42,084 bases of DNA, from the NCBI GenBank assembly GCA_005772765.1, contig SXIR01000217.1, forward strand, positions 1 to 42,084. Reading direction: 5' to 3'. A program made the position numbers and the translations under genes. Shown piece after piece: positions 16,664-24,666 of the stretch (position 1 is its first letter; each line of letters begins with the position of its first letter). This DNA is from Actinomycetota bacterium. Lineage in GTDB: Bacteria; Actinomycetota; Acidimicrobiia; IMCC26256; PALSA-610. The notes under the pieces are model-generated. The model did not search any database. It had not been told where the DNA came from and saw only the letters and a program-made list of their open reading frames with translations.

Positions 16664-17508
16664 GCGTCTGGGTCGATGAACCGGCGATAGAAGTCGGGTT
16701 CGGTTTCGATCCACGCGAACACTTCATCGGAGAGCGCCTGGCTGCGATCGGCGTACGCGTCGATCTCGCGGTCGGCGCGCCGACGGGCCACGCGATAGCG
16801 CAACGACCGTTCGAGCCGACCGAGCAATGGGATCGCTGCGGGGATCACCGCCGCGTTCACCGCGTCGCCCACCGACTTCTTGCCCGCGAGCCCGGCAATC
16901 ATCGAGACCGGCGTGCGGAATCCCGCACCGTGGTGGTACACGAGATCGGCGTAGATGCCGAACCACAACGGATCGAGATCGCGGCGATTCGATCGCAACA
17001 GCGGCTTCCAGTCGATCGCGCGTTCGCGCAGGATGCCGAGGAGGTTGCCGCCCGTATCGCTCGTCTCGAGCCCATTGTCGGCAATCCACGAGTATCCCCG
17101 TCGCCAATCGCCGCCCACCGATCGCCACCAGCCGACGGTCGTGATCGCAAACGCCGGGTGCGGTTGCGGTTGGCCCCGGTTCTCGTCGCGGCGCACCGCT
17201 GCGAGCGGGTAGCCATCGAGTACCGCCGCCGTGACGGGAGCGATCGGAAAGGCATCACCGTCGAGAAACACCAACAGGTCGTCGGGATCGGCCTCGGCTG
17301 CGACGCGCTCGGCCAGCTCGTTCAGCTTCTCGGGATGGGAGCCTTCGAGGTCGGCCACGAAGTGGCAGTGCGCAGCCCGCGCGAGATCGATGCCATGCAC
17401 GGCCGCCCAGAGTCGTGCGCCGGGAGCAAATCGCTCGAGATACCGGCGTTGGGGTTCGATCCACCGATCGTCGTTCCAATGCACCGTGACGATGTGCATC
17501 GCGCTCAT
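16660..17508 (-). CDS. putative GT-A-fold glycosyltransferase-like protein
   Basis: A 282-residue soluble protein with no family I can name for certain. HIVTVHWNDDRWIEPQRRYL near the start and DLLVFLDGDAFPIAPV (a D-x-D in the position expected for a metal-binding nucleotide-sugar site) suggest a GT-A glycosyltransferase. PHPAFAITTVGWWRSVGGDW and DTGGNLLGILRE further on resemble acceptor-side regions of capsular galactosyl- or glucosyltransferases. The ATG at 17508 overlaps the upstream sulfotransferase stop (ATGA), making this the last gene of a four-gene operon with three sulfotransferases. That linkage suggests that the sugar it adds, or one near it, is sulfated. Confidence 0.6.
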   Translation of the reverse strand: MSAMHIVTVHWNDDRWIEPQRRYLERFAPGARLWAAVHGIDLARAAHCHFVADLEGSHPEKLNELAERVAAEADPDDLLVFLDGDAFPIAPVTAAVLDGYPLAAVRRDENRGQPQPHPAFAITTVGWWRSVGGDWRRGYSWIADNGLETSDTGGNLLGILRERAIDWKPLLRSNRRDLDPLWFGIYADLVYHHGAGFRTPVSMIAGLAGKKSVGDAVNAAVIPAAIPLLGRLERSLRYRVARRRADREIDAYADRSQALSDEVFAWIETEPDFYRRFIDPDA

Positions 17509-18191
17509 CCGCGAGCCGCTTCCAGTCGTCGCATCATCCGTCGACACCTCAGCGGGAGGCGATTCGATTCGGCTCGCTGATGGCGAATCTCCTGGGCGAA
17601 GAACGCATCGGCGCGCGTCGCGTCGAGACCAAGACCGGGCGCGATTCGTACGACATCGGCGACGAGGGCGTCGGGTCGCGCGTCGAAACACAACAGAGGA
17701 AAAGGCGCGGCGCGATGGACCGCCAACAGTCGCTCGTTGTATGTGCACCACAGGTCGAGTGCCTCGTCGCGCGGAACACTATGGCTGCCCCGATCGGCCA
17801 TCGACGCCGCGACCGCGTTCGGGTCGCGGTAGATCCCGACGCACCGCAGACCGTCGACTTGGCGGCGCCACTCGTCGAGTACGAACATCGCGCGCGGGTC
17901 CTTGAATCCCCACACATCGAATCGGGCTCCCATCGACGCGATGATCGTGGCGAGTTCGCGTCGCTGTTGGTCGGACCAGATCGCGGCGCGGGGCGGATTC
18001 CGCCAGCCCCCACCCGAGGCTTGGATCACCGAACCGTGGAGCCGGAGAATGTCGGGGTTCTCCCGATTGCCGCGCTCGTTGAATGGGTTCTGGGTCGCAA
18101 CGTCGCCAAGCGCCAAGCCCATCGCTTCGAGCGTTCCGGCCAACCAACTCGTTCCGCTGCGATGCATCCCGAGGATCGCGAGAACGGTCAC
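17505..18191 (-). CDS. sulfotransferase family protein (PAPS-dependent), 1 of 6
   Basis: A 228-residue protein with the PAPS-type phosphate-binding loop ILGMHRSGTSWLAGTLEAMG near residues 6-25, the same layout as the 5'-phosphosulfate loop of sulfotransferases. FDVWGFKDPRAMFVLDEW and RCVGIYRDPNAVAASMADRG give the 3'-phosphate-binding region (R-x-P-x-x-V-A-x-S). Such enzymes carry sulfate from PAPS to a hydroxyl or amino group of a sugar or lipid. It is shorter than most Sulfotransfer_1/3 members. GTG at 18191 overlaps the upstream stop and the stop overlaps the next start. The acceptor is unknown. Other P-loop kinases are less likely because the loop lacks the GKS/T Lys. Confidence 0.8.
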   Translation of the reverse strand: MTVLAILGMHRSGTSWLAGTLEAMGLALGDVATQNPFNERGNRENPDILRLHGSVIQASGGGWRNPPRAAIWSDQQRRELATIIASMGARFDVWGFKDPRAMFVLDEWRRQVDGLRCVGIYRDPNAVAASMADRGSHSVPRDEALDLWCTYNERLLAVHRAAPFPLLCFDARPDALVADVVRIAPGLGLDATRADAFFAQEIRHQRAESNRLPLRCRRMMRRLEAARG

Positions 18192-18886
18192 CGGCGTTGC
18201 AGGCGTTTGCCCAACGCCCGGAGATGCGCGCTGGGCCGCCCAAGCAGCGTGTACCGGAGCGTGCCGCGACGCAACTTTCGCTGCTCGTCGGCGCTCAGCG
18301 GAGCTTGGGTGATCAGCGAATCATCGACCAGGTCGGCCAAGACGCGGCGGAAGTCATCGACGGAGCGATCCGGCGTCAGCCAACCGAGCGCCGTGTGCAA
18401 GTAGTCGGCGTCACGGACAAAACGCGGAAACTCGAGGTACGTCATCGGTATGTCGTGACGCACTGCGGCCCACACCAGCGAGTAGAAGTTCTCGGCGAGG
18501 ACCTGGCGTTGATCGCTCGCCTTGCGCGTGCCGAACACGCCGCCGGGAACGCCACGCCGAGCGCCGTAGTCGCTCACGCGCAGTCGGCTGGCCGTTGCGA
18601 TCTCGATGTCACGCATCGGGATCACGATGTGTTCGACGCGCAGGCTTCCGTCGTCGATCAGATCGCCGAGTCGGTCCGAGAACGCCGGGTTCTTCACCAC
18701 CCGGGGCGCATCGGCGGCCAGCGGGTTGCGTTCGAAGCCGGCCCGCGCGCTCTCGACGAACTTGCCCTTTTCGTCGCCCGAGAATCCGGTGTCGGCGCCG
18801 AGTTTCGACAACGAGCGGACGAGCACGGTCGTTCCCGCACGCCCGGTGCCGGCGATGATGACTTTGGAGGTCGGCAGGTCGGTCAT
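18188..18886 (-). CDS. sulfotransferase family protein, 2 of 6
   Basis: A 232-residue protein. KVIIAGTGRAGTTVLVRSLS (residues 8-27) is the 5'-phosphosulfate loop, with the Arg-x-Gly-Thr-Thr form. VKNPAFSDRL and VEHIVIPMRDIEIATASRLR (an R-D-I-x-x-x-x-x-S pattern) lie where the 3'-phosphate site is expected. SDYGARRGVPGG and ENFYSLVWAAVRHDIPMTYL suggest a distinct subgroup also seen in actinobacterial polysaccharide loci. ATG at 18886 overlaps the upstream stop (ATGA) and the stop overlaps the next GTG (GTGA), so it is translationally tied to its neighbours. The acceptor is unknown. It is the most divergent of the operon trio. Confidence 0.75.
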   Translation of the reverse strand: MTDLPTSKVIIAGTGRAGTTVLVRSLSKLGADTGFSGDEKGKFVESARAGFERNPLAADAPRVVKNPAFSDRLGDLIDDGSLRVEHIVIPMRDIEIATASRLRVSDYGARRGVPGGVFGTRKASDQRQVLAENFYSLVWAAVRHDIPMTYLEFPRFVRDADYLHTALGWLTPDRSVDDFRRVLADLVDDSLITQAPLSADEQRKLRRGTLRYTLLGRPSAHLRALGKRLQRR

Positions 18887-19860
18887 GGCAACTGGTCCCG
18901 GCGCCGCTGCGCCCATACTCCCAAGCGGCGGGCTCCTCGGCTCCCGAGCTTCGCCGCGACCGATCGTGCCCGAACGATCGGTGACACAGTACCGACCCAG
19001 CTGTCATCGGGTTCGTAACCGAACTCGACGAGCGCCCGGCCCGCCCGAGATGCGAATGTGGCGCGATCGGCCGCGTTCCATTCGTTCCGCCATCCGCCGG
19101 TCGTCCCCTGGCGGACGAATCCCGCCGGTTCGGCGATGTCGCGGCCTTGGTGCTCGCCGCCGACGCTGATGCTCGATGCCGCGGGTGCTGCCGACGCGCC
19201 GATCGAGTGGACTCGGAGGTAACCCGCTGCCGTCTCCGGGTCGATCGCGACGCCACACAGTGCGAAGACCTCGACCAGTTGGTCCACGTCACCGTCGCGT
19301 AACTGCTCGTAGCGCGCCTCGAACCCCCGAGCGCCAACCGCACAGATGCCGAGTCGCGCCGCCAGCGCGTGCTCGCGCCACATGTCGGCGGCCCCGCCAA
19401 CGGTGGTCGGTGCCCATCGGAATCCCCAGCTGGCCCCGGCGGCCATGATCGATGCGGCGACATCTCGGCCATCGCGCAGGAGGTGGATCGCGTGACTGCC
19501 CGGCGCACAACGCTCGATGACGTCGGTCACCAGACTGTGACCGGGCGTCTTTTCGACCACGATCGAGGCACCCGGCTTGGTCGCCAACGCTCGCTCGACG
19601 GTGCGATCGACCAACGACTGGGCCCATGCGTCGAAGTCATCGACGTCGAGCACGGTCGAAAGCCCTTTCAACCGGCGCGGATTGCGGCCCTGCTCGTCGC
19701 GATCGAGCGAGCGATCCCATGCCGCGACGGCGGGCGCCAGGTACCGGCTGAACAGCTCGGTCTCGGGGGGCGACACGATCGCAGGATGCGACGCGAGTAT
19801 CTGCTGCAGCCAGGTGGTTCCGCTCCGCGGCGCACCAATGAGCAAGACCAGGGTCGCCAT
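18883..19860 (-). CDS. sulfotransferase family protein, 3 of 6
   Basis: A 325-residue sulfotransferase of usual length. LLIGAPRSGTTWLQQILASH (residues 6-25) is an almost textbook 5'-phosphosulfate loop. GSHAIHLLRDGRDVAASIM is the 3'-phosphate site with R-D-G-R-D-V and the conserved Ser. IVVEKTPGHSLVTDVI carries the E-K-T-P stretch common in Sulfotransfer_3 proteins. FEARYEQLRDG matches the later Y-E-x-L region. It is the first gene of the coupled operon of three sulfotransferases and one glycosyltransferase-like gene. TAGCCT ends 10 bases before the ATG and no Shine-Dalgarno is seen. Sulfation of a carbohydrate or lipid is the likely role. Confidence 0.88.
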   Translation of the reverse strand: MATLVLLIGAPRSGTTWLQQILASHPAIVSPPETELFSRYLAPAVAAWDRSLDRDEQGRNPRRLKGLSTVLDVDDFDAWAQSLVDRTVERALATKPGASIVVEKTPGHSLVTDVIERCAPGSHAIHLLRDGRDVAASIMAAGASWGFRWAPTTVGGAADMWREHALAARLGICAVGARGFEARYEQLRDGDVDQLVEVFALCGVAIDPETAAGYLRVHSIGASAAPAASSISVGGEHQGRDIAEPAGFVRQGTTGGWRNEWNAADRATFASRAGRALVEFGYEPDDSWVGTVSPIVRARSVAAKLGSRGARRLGVWAQRRRDQLP

Positions 19861-19870
19861 GACCGCAGGG

Positions 19871-19876
19871 AGGCTA
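19871..19876 (-). promoter_or_regulatory. -10 box TAGCCT for the sulfotransferase operon
   Basis: On the minus strand TAGCCT ends 10 bases before the ATG at 19860. A rightward TATGCT lies at 19889-19894, so the two divergent promoters nearly touch. Confidence 0.45.
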
Positions 19877-19888
19877 GCGATCGGTCGT

Positions 19889-19894
19889 TATGCT
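19889..19894 (+). promoter_or_regulatory. possible -10 box TATGCT
   Basis: TATGCT would give a leader of roughly 70 bases for the gene at 19973, including an AGGAG at 19956-19960. No good -35 box is visible. Confidence 0.3.
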
Positions 19895-19972
19895 CGCGCC
19901 CCGAACGCTCACCCAACGTGCCCGATCCGACATCGCTGTCGGTCGCATCTCAGCCAGGAGCCTCTCCGACCG

Positions 19973-20683
19973 ATGTTCGTGTCCCGCCGCCAGGTCACCC
20001 GCTTCGTGATCTTGTTTCCGGGTCGAGTCGGCAGCACCTACCTCGTGTCTGCGTTGGCCGAACATCCCCACATCGCCGTCGAGGGCGAGGTGCTCAGCTC
20101 GCTCCGCGACGCCGGGGCGGACCGACAACTCGCCTGGTCCCAGGACTGGTGGCAAGGCCGCGCAGTCGGACGCGCCCGCGCTCGCGGCTTCAAGACCAAG
20201 CTGCGCGACATTGTCGATTCCGAACGGTTCTCCGCCATGATCCACGATCTCGACGTGCGAGTCGTGCTCATGGATCGTCGCAATGACGTCAAGCACGCGG
20301 TGAGCCGGGTCACGGCCAAGGCGCTGCACGAGGCCACCGGAAAATGGAACCGTTACGACGACGACGCCCGACCCGAACCGGTCGAGATCGATCTCGAGCG
20401 CTTCCATCGTCTGCTCGCGGGCGTCATCGCCGACAAGCGCCATATCGACAACTACGTCACAAAACTCCACCGACCGACCCTGCGCATCGATTACGAAGAT
20501 CTGCTCACCGACCCGGCCGCGATCTTCACTTCGGTGCAGGGGTTCGTCGGCGTGGCACCGCGTGCGGTGGCTGGCGCGACCCAGAAGAACACCTCCGACA
20601 ACCTGCGCGAGGCGGTCGCAAACTTCGACGAGCTCCGCGCGTCCGTCGACGATCCGGCGCTCGCCGCGATGTTCGACGACTGA
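19973..20683 (+). CDS. sulfotransferase family protein (NodH-like), 4 of 6
   Basis: A 236-residue protein. RFVILFPGRVGSTYLVSALA (residues 10-29) is the 5'-phosphosulfate loop in the form found in LPS/Nod-factor sulfotransferases such as NodH, with G-S-T in place of G-T-T. VRVVLMDRRNDVKHAVSRVT is the 3'-phosphate region with the expected Ser. LRIDYEDLLTDPAAIFTSVQ and TQKNTSDNLREAVANFDEL match the C-terminal part of that family. The likely job is sulfation of a sugar in a glycan or glycolipid. The ATG at 19973 follows an AGGAG by 12 bases, a little far for a Shine-Dalgarno. It converges on another sulfotransferase gene, with 15 bases between stops. Confidence 0.83.
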   Translation: MFVSRRQVTRFVILFPGRVGSTYLVSALAEHPHIAVEGEVLSSLRDAGADRQLAWSQDWWQGRAVGRARARGFKTKLRDIVDSERFSAMIHDLDVRVVLMDRRNDVKHAVSRVTAKALHEATGKWNRYDDDARPEPVEIDLERFHRLLAGVIADKRHIDNYVTKLHRPTLRIDYEDLLTDPAAIFTSVQGFVGVAPRAVAGATQKNTSDNLREAVANFDELRASVDDPALAAMFDD

Positions 20684-20698
20684 ACGGCACCGACCGAA

Positions 20699-21466
20699 TC
20701 ACGCGCCGGTGTCGCGCAGGGAATAGCCGTAACCCAACGCGGAGATTCGGTGCTCGAACCGCCGAACGGCCGGTCGAATCTTCAACGCCGGCGGCAGCCA
20801 GCGCGAGTGCCGGAAACGGGCGAAGTAACGGCGGTTCGTGTCGTCACGCACCGCGGCCTTCGGGGCGTCGATCGCGACGCCGAGAAACTCGTGCACCCTG
20901 GCGAGCTCGCGAACGGGATTGCCGACCAGATCTTCGTAGCGGACGAAGTGCAGTCGCTCGACACCGGGCCGATCGACCTCGAACTGTTCGTGGGCGACGA
21001 TCCAGTGTTCGAGGAGACGTTCGATCCCGGTGTTGGCCCAGAACTCGGTGGCGTGCGCCACGGCAATCGGGTGCCGCACGATCGCGATGCACGCGGCCCC
21101 TGGAAACGCATGCTGGAGGTAGCGGAACCGCAACAGATTCGGCGGTGACTTCTCGACGATCGTCGCACAGGTGACGTCGGTATGCGGTCGCCACGCGGCC
21201 AACAACCGCCGTCGGATCGATGCCGCGTCGTCGACGTCGGCTTCGGTCAAGTGCACCGATGGATCGAACGCGAACAGTCCTGGCCCACCGAATGCCTCGT
21301 CGCTGGGTATCACGTCTTGGAGGTGTTGGCCCTCGTCGTGCGAAGCACCCGAGCCCGCGATGGTCGTGAGGTCAGGGTGCTCGCCGAGCAGTTGCGCGAG
21401 CAACGTCGTTCCGCTGCGGTGGAGCCCACCAATGAACACGAGGCGAGGTTCGCTCGGCTCCAACAT
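20699..21466 (-). CDS. sulfotransferase family protein, 5 of 6
   Basis: A 255-residue protein. LVFIGGLHRSGTTLLAQLLG (residues 8-27) is the 5'-phosphosulfate loop. AACIAIVRHPIAVAHATEFW is the 3'-phosphate region (R-H-P-x-x-V/A). TIVEKSPPNLLRFRYLQHAF carries the E-K-S-P stretch of Sulfotransfer_3 proteins, and HFVRYEDLVGNPVRELARVH is the Y-E-D-L-V motif. ATG at 21466 is preferred over GTG at 21475 because a TAGCGT -10 box at 21474-21479 covers that GTG and ends 7 bases before the ATG. The gene lies 18 bases after the stop of the GT2 gene upstream and may also be read through from it. Confidence 0.87.
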   Translation of the reverse strand: MLEPSEPRLVFIGGLHRSGTTLLAQLLGEHPDLTTIAGSGASHDEGQHLQDVIPSDEAFGGPGLFAFDPSVHLTEADVDDAASIRRRLLAAWRPHTDVTCATIVEKSPPNLLRFRYLQHAFPGAACIAIVRHPIAVAHATEFWANTGIERLLEHWIVAHEQFEVDRPGVERLHFVRYEDLVGNPVRELARVHEFLGVAIDAPKAAVRDDTNRRYFARFRHSRWLPPALKIRPAVRRFEHRISALGYGYSLRDTGA

Positions 21467-21473
21467 CGCACGC

Positions 21474-21479
21474 ACGCTA
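21474..21479 (-). promoter_or_regulatory. -10 box TAGCGT before sulfotransferase 5
   Basis: On the minus strand TAGCGT ends 7 bases before the ATG at 21466. The same hexamer precedes the GT4 gene at 23544. Confidence 0.45.
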
Positions 21480-21484
21480 CCGAG

Positions 21485-22351
21485 TTACGAGCGGCGCCCC
21501 GAACGTCCGCCGGGCGGGCCTTCGCGCGACCATCGGCCGGCCAGGTCGCCGGCCACCCACGCCCAACGGATTCGTCCCGATCGCGTCGCGAGGCGCGGCG
21601 CACGCGCGATCAGCCAGGCCACCCGACGCGCGGTCGGCGCCGACGCGGCGACCACGTCACCGAGTCGGGTCAGGTCTCGCTGGGCCCGCCCCGCGATGCG
21701 AGCCTGGCGAAACGTTGCTGCGAACCCAGAGCGATACCGATAGTGCACCAGCGCCGAGGGCTCGAACTCGCAGCTCACGCCGACCGCGCGGAGTCGGTAT
21801 GCCAGTTCGATTTCCTCGCCCGCACGCCACGCTTCGTCGAAGCGATGTTGCAAGAACAGCGCACGGTCGACGCCGAAGTTGCATCCATGCGGAAACGCGA
21901 GATCGCCGCGCGCGATCGGTCGACGGTCGATCGATCGACCTCGTCCGGCAACCAGCCAGGGCGGATTGAGTCGATCGAGTTCGAGTGCGCCGGCGACGAA
22001 GTGATGGTGATCGAGGGCTCGACTCATCGCGTCGAGCCAACCCTGGCCAGCGACGTCGTCAGCATCGGTGCAGGCGATCTTGGGGGCGCGCGCCGCCTCG
22101 ATGCCCACGTTGCGGGCATGACTCGGACCGGATCCGTCGGTGGAACTGACCAGACGAATCTCGGGGCGTTCGACGCGATCCGCCCACTCCCGAACGATGG
22201 CGGAGGTCTCGTCGGTCGAGGCATTGTCGACGACAACGATCTCCCACGCTCCGTCGAACGTCTGCTCGACGAGCGCAGCGAGTTGCTCGGACAGGGTCGC
22301 CGCGGCGTTGTAGGCCGGAACTACCACCGAGATGCGCAACGGAGGGTTCAC
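21485..22351 (-). CDS. glycosyltransferase family 2
   Basis: A 288-residue GT-A enzyme. RISVVVPAYNAAATLSEQLA opens the fold, EIVVVDNASTDETSAIVREW holds the UDP-binding N-x-S-T-D, and APKIACTDADDVAGQGWLDA carries the metal-binding D-A-D-D. The middle contains LELDRLNPPWLVAGRGRS and the end HYRYRSGFAATFRQARIAGR. Both stretches have close counterparts in the GT2 at 24667 (LEVDRLNPPWLVATRGSH and HYRYRTEPRVLFRQGRFYGR), so the two are paralogs. The GTG at 22351 overlaps the upstream GT4 stop (GTGA). The sugar donor is unknown. Confidence 0.9.
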   Translation of the reverse strand: MNPPLRISVVVPAYNAAATLSEQLAALVEQTFDGAWEIVVVDNASTDETSAIVREWADRVERPEIRLVSSTDGSGPSHARNVGIEAARAPKIACTDADDVAGQGWLDAMSRALDHHHFVAGALELDRLNPPWLVAGRGRSIDRRPIARGDLAFPHGCNFGVDRALFLQHRFDEAWRAGEEIELAYRLRAVGVSCEFEPSALVHYRYRSGFAATFRQARIAGRAQRDLTRLGDVVAASAPTARRVAWLIARAPRLATRSGRIRWAWVAGDLAGRWSREGPPGGRSGRRS

Positions 22352-23544
22352 CGGTTGGCTGGGCTCGTGCCAGCGGAGCGACGGTCCACCGCGCGGTCGA
22401 GGCAGCCTTCGAAGGCCGTCGCGATCGTGTCGATCTGCATCTCCGGTCGAGCGGCCCATTCCTGGGCGACACGCACCAACTGTTCGTAGCGGTCGTGGTC
22501 GTCCCACAGCGCGCCCAGCGCGGCTGTCCACTCGTCGATGGGTGCGTCGAGTGAGACGACGAGACCCGCGGGGCCGATCGCCTCGGCGGTGCCATCACCG
22601 TCGGAACCGAGCACCGGGATGCCGCAGGCGTGGGCTTCGGCGACGACCCGAGGCCGACCGGGGTGGCGATACGGCACGAGCACGATGCGCGCCTCGCGGT
22701 AGACGGATTTGGGATCCGGGACGGGATCGGCGACAACAACGTTGCCGAGCGCAGCGGCCGCGGTCAGCAGCGCCTGTTCCTCGTCGGCCTCGAGCGGCCA
22801 GGAACGAGCGAACGTGAACGGGATATCGGGCCGCGCCGCCGCGACGCCGAGGGCGATGTCGAGTCCGAAGAGTGGAACTGGGTTGACGAACACCACACGG
22901 GAACGAGTCGGCTCGATTCGACAGTTCGCGACGTCGACGATGCTCGGCACGACCACCGCGTCGTATCCGGCGGCACGCGCTTCGGAGGCATGCCCTTCGG
23001 AGTTCGCAACGACGACATCGGGCGCCACCTGCGACTGAACGAGGTGGCCAAGGGCGGTCCGCTCGCGCAAGTACAAGACGCTCGCCAGACCGAGACGTTC
23101 GAGCGATGCGTGGATCTGCCGCCACGCGGGGCGTTCGATGCTGCTCGCGACGACGACGTCGGGCCGGGTCTCGGCGATCGCCGCGTCGAGTGCGTTCTCG
23201 GCGATTGCGGAGCGCCAGACGGGATACGCGAATCCCGCTTCGCCATGACGACGTCGTCCGACCCGGCGTCGAACGCTGTGGACGGCGCTACCGATCGGCC
23301 CGCCCAGCCGCACCGCTGCGTCGAGGAGGCGTTTGTGGAGCCGCCGGACTCGGCGCGCCTCGTCGATCGTGCTCAGCACCGCGACGCGGTGACCGCGAGC
23401 GAGCAGCGTGGCCGCGAGTTCGTGGGTGCTGCGGTTCGCGCCGCCGACCGAAGTGCCCGAAACGAACAGAATCGAACGCCTCGTTGTCGCGGTCGACCGG
23501 CCCTGGGCTGCAGTCGCGGCTCGGGTCGCGCCGTGCGTGTCCAT
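22348..23544 (-). CDS. glycosyltransferase family 4
   Basis: A 398-residue GT-B enzyme. SILFVSGTSVGGANRSTHEL (residues 24-43) is the N-terminal glycine-rich loop. RPDVVVASSIERPAWRQIHA and LYLRERTALGHL continue the acceptor domain. VVFVNPVPLFGLDIALGVAA, IPFTFARSWPLE, RIVLVPYRHPGRPRVVAEAH and ACGIPVLGSDGDGTAEAIGP make the donor domain. The E-x7-E element is weak: the first acidic residue is missing and only the Glu in VVAEAHACG is present. The ATG at 23544 follows a TAGCGT -10 box by 8 bases. It is the first gene of a minus operon with the GT2 at 21485 and perhaps the sulfotransferase at 20699. Confidence 0.85.
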   Translation of the reverse strand: MDTHGATRAATAAQGRSTATTRRSILFVSGTSVGGANRSTHELAATLLARGHRVAVLSTIDEARRVRRLHKRLLDAAVRLGGPIGSAVHSVRRRVGRRRHGEAGFAYPVWRSAIAENALDAAIAETRPDVVVASSIERPAWRQIHASLERLGLASVLYLRERTALGHLVQSQVAPDVVVANSEGHASEARAAGYDAVVVPSIVDVANCRIEPTRSRVVFVNPVPLFGLDIALGVAAARPDIPFTFARSWPLEADEEQALLTAAAALGNVVVADPVPDPKSVYREARIVLVPYRHPGRPRVVAEAHACGIPVLGSDGDGTAEAIGPAGLVVSLDAPIDEWTAALGALWDDHDRYEQLVRVAQEWAARPEMQIDTIATAFEGCLDRAVDRRSAGTSPANR

Positions 23545-23552
23545 CGTTTGGC

Positions 23553-23558
23553 ACGCTA
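23553..23558 (-). promoter_or_regulatory. -10 box TAGCGT before GT4 gene
   Basis: On the minus strand TAGCGT ends 8 bases before the ATG at 23544. No Shine-Dalgarno sequence is present between them. Confidence 0.45.
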
Positions 23559-23676
23559 CGGCACGTCGGACACCGTCGGAAGTTCGAGCACGCTCGGACG
23601 CGCCCCGACCATGCGTCGAACCCCGACCGAGGTCACACCACGGGCCATCACGGTGTCGTCACCGACCACGATTCGC

Positions 23677-23682
23677 TACGGT
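23677..23682 (+). promoter_or_regulatory. -10 box TACGGT before sulfotransferase 6
   Basis: TACGGT ends 8 bases before the ATG at 23691. Confidence 0.4.
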
Positions 23683-23690
23683 CACCCTCC

Positions 23691-24647
23691 ATGGCCACCC
23701 ATCCGCACGCCGTGTTGCTGCTCGGCGTGCCCCGGGGCGGCACGACCTGGGTCGGCACGGTGTTGGGCACCACCGCGGGCGCTCGTTACGTCCACGAACC
23801 CGACGGCACCCACGAACCGTTCGCGTTCGCCGCCAAACTCGACCTCTTACATCACCCGATGCTCGAACCTGACGACCGCTGCGAACCATACGAACGCTTG
23901 TGGCGCGGCGCGTTCGCGGGCGGTGTCCCCAGCGGCAGCATCGCAGATCACATCGCTCGCAGGGTCTTCAAGCGCATGACGGGCGACGACAAGATGCGGG
24001 CACGACAGGACGGCGTTCGCACGGTGCGAACTCGCATTGCCCTCGCGACGGCCCAACCGCTGCGCGGCGATGACGCCGCGATTCGCCACGCCGTCGTGAA
24101 GACGGTGAACGGTGCGTTCGCCGCCGAGTGGATCGCACGGCGCGGCGCCGATCACGTCGGCGTCATCAGCCGCCACCCGCTCAACGTCGTCGCCAGTTGG
24201 CGCGACTTCGGGTGGAACCCTCCCCAGGGTGTCATGTACGCCGCCATTCGCGATCGAGCGCGGCAAGCGTGGCAGATCGATCTGCCCACCGCCGATGCGA
24301 GCGCGCTCCAACGGGCCGCGGCAATGGCGACCGCTTTGGCGTTCGAACTCGAAACCGTGCGTCGGCAAAATCCCGAGTGGATCGCGATTTCACACGAGGA
24401 CCTTTGCAGCGATCCGGGCGATCGGTTCCCGAAGATCGCGTCGGCACTCGGTCTCGAATGGAACGACACGGCAACGACGAAGCTTGCCGAATCGAATCGA
24501 CCGGGATCGGGTTACGCCACGAATCGCGTCGCCGCCAACGAAGTCGACCGCTGGCGCGAGCGACTCGCCCCCGCCGAGATCGACGAGATCGTCGACGTCG
24601 CCGCCCGATTCCCGGCCGACCTCGGTTGGCTGGAGCGGCTCGCGTGA
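23691..24647 (+). CDS. sulfotransferase family protein, 6 of 6
   Basis: A 318-residue protein. AVLLLGVPRGGTTWVGTVLG (residues 7-26) is the 5'-phosphosulfate loop. ADHVGVISRHPLNVVASWRD is the 3'-phosphate site with R-H-P-L-N-V-V-A-S. AVVKTVNGAFAAEWIARRG and WIAISHEDLCSDPGDRFPKI agree with the middle and late parts of the sulfotransferase fold, and NRPGSGYATNRVAANEVDRW may be the loop over the donor site. The length is normal. The ATG follows a TACGGT -10 box by 8 bases. The GT2 gene at 24667 begins 19 bases after the stop and is probably in the same transcript, pairing a sugar transfer with a sulfate transfer. Confidence 0.87.
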   Translation: MATHPHAVLLLGVPRGGTTWVGTVLGTTAGARYVHEPDGTHEPFAFAAKLDLLHHPMLEPDDRCEPYERLWRGAFAGGVPSGSIADHIARRVFKRMTGDDKMRARQDGVRTVRTRIALATAQPLRGDDAAIRHAVVKTVNGAFAAEWIARRGADHVGVISRHPLNVVASWRDFGWNPPQGVMYAAIRDRARQAWQIDLPTADASALQRAAAMATALAFELETVRRQNPEWIAISHEDLCSDPGDRFPKIASALGLEWNDTATTKLAESNRPGSGYATNRVAANEVDRWRERLAPAEIDEIVDVAARFPADLGWLERLA

Positions 24648-24666
24648 CGAACGGGCGGTCGACCTG

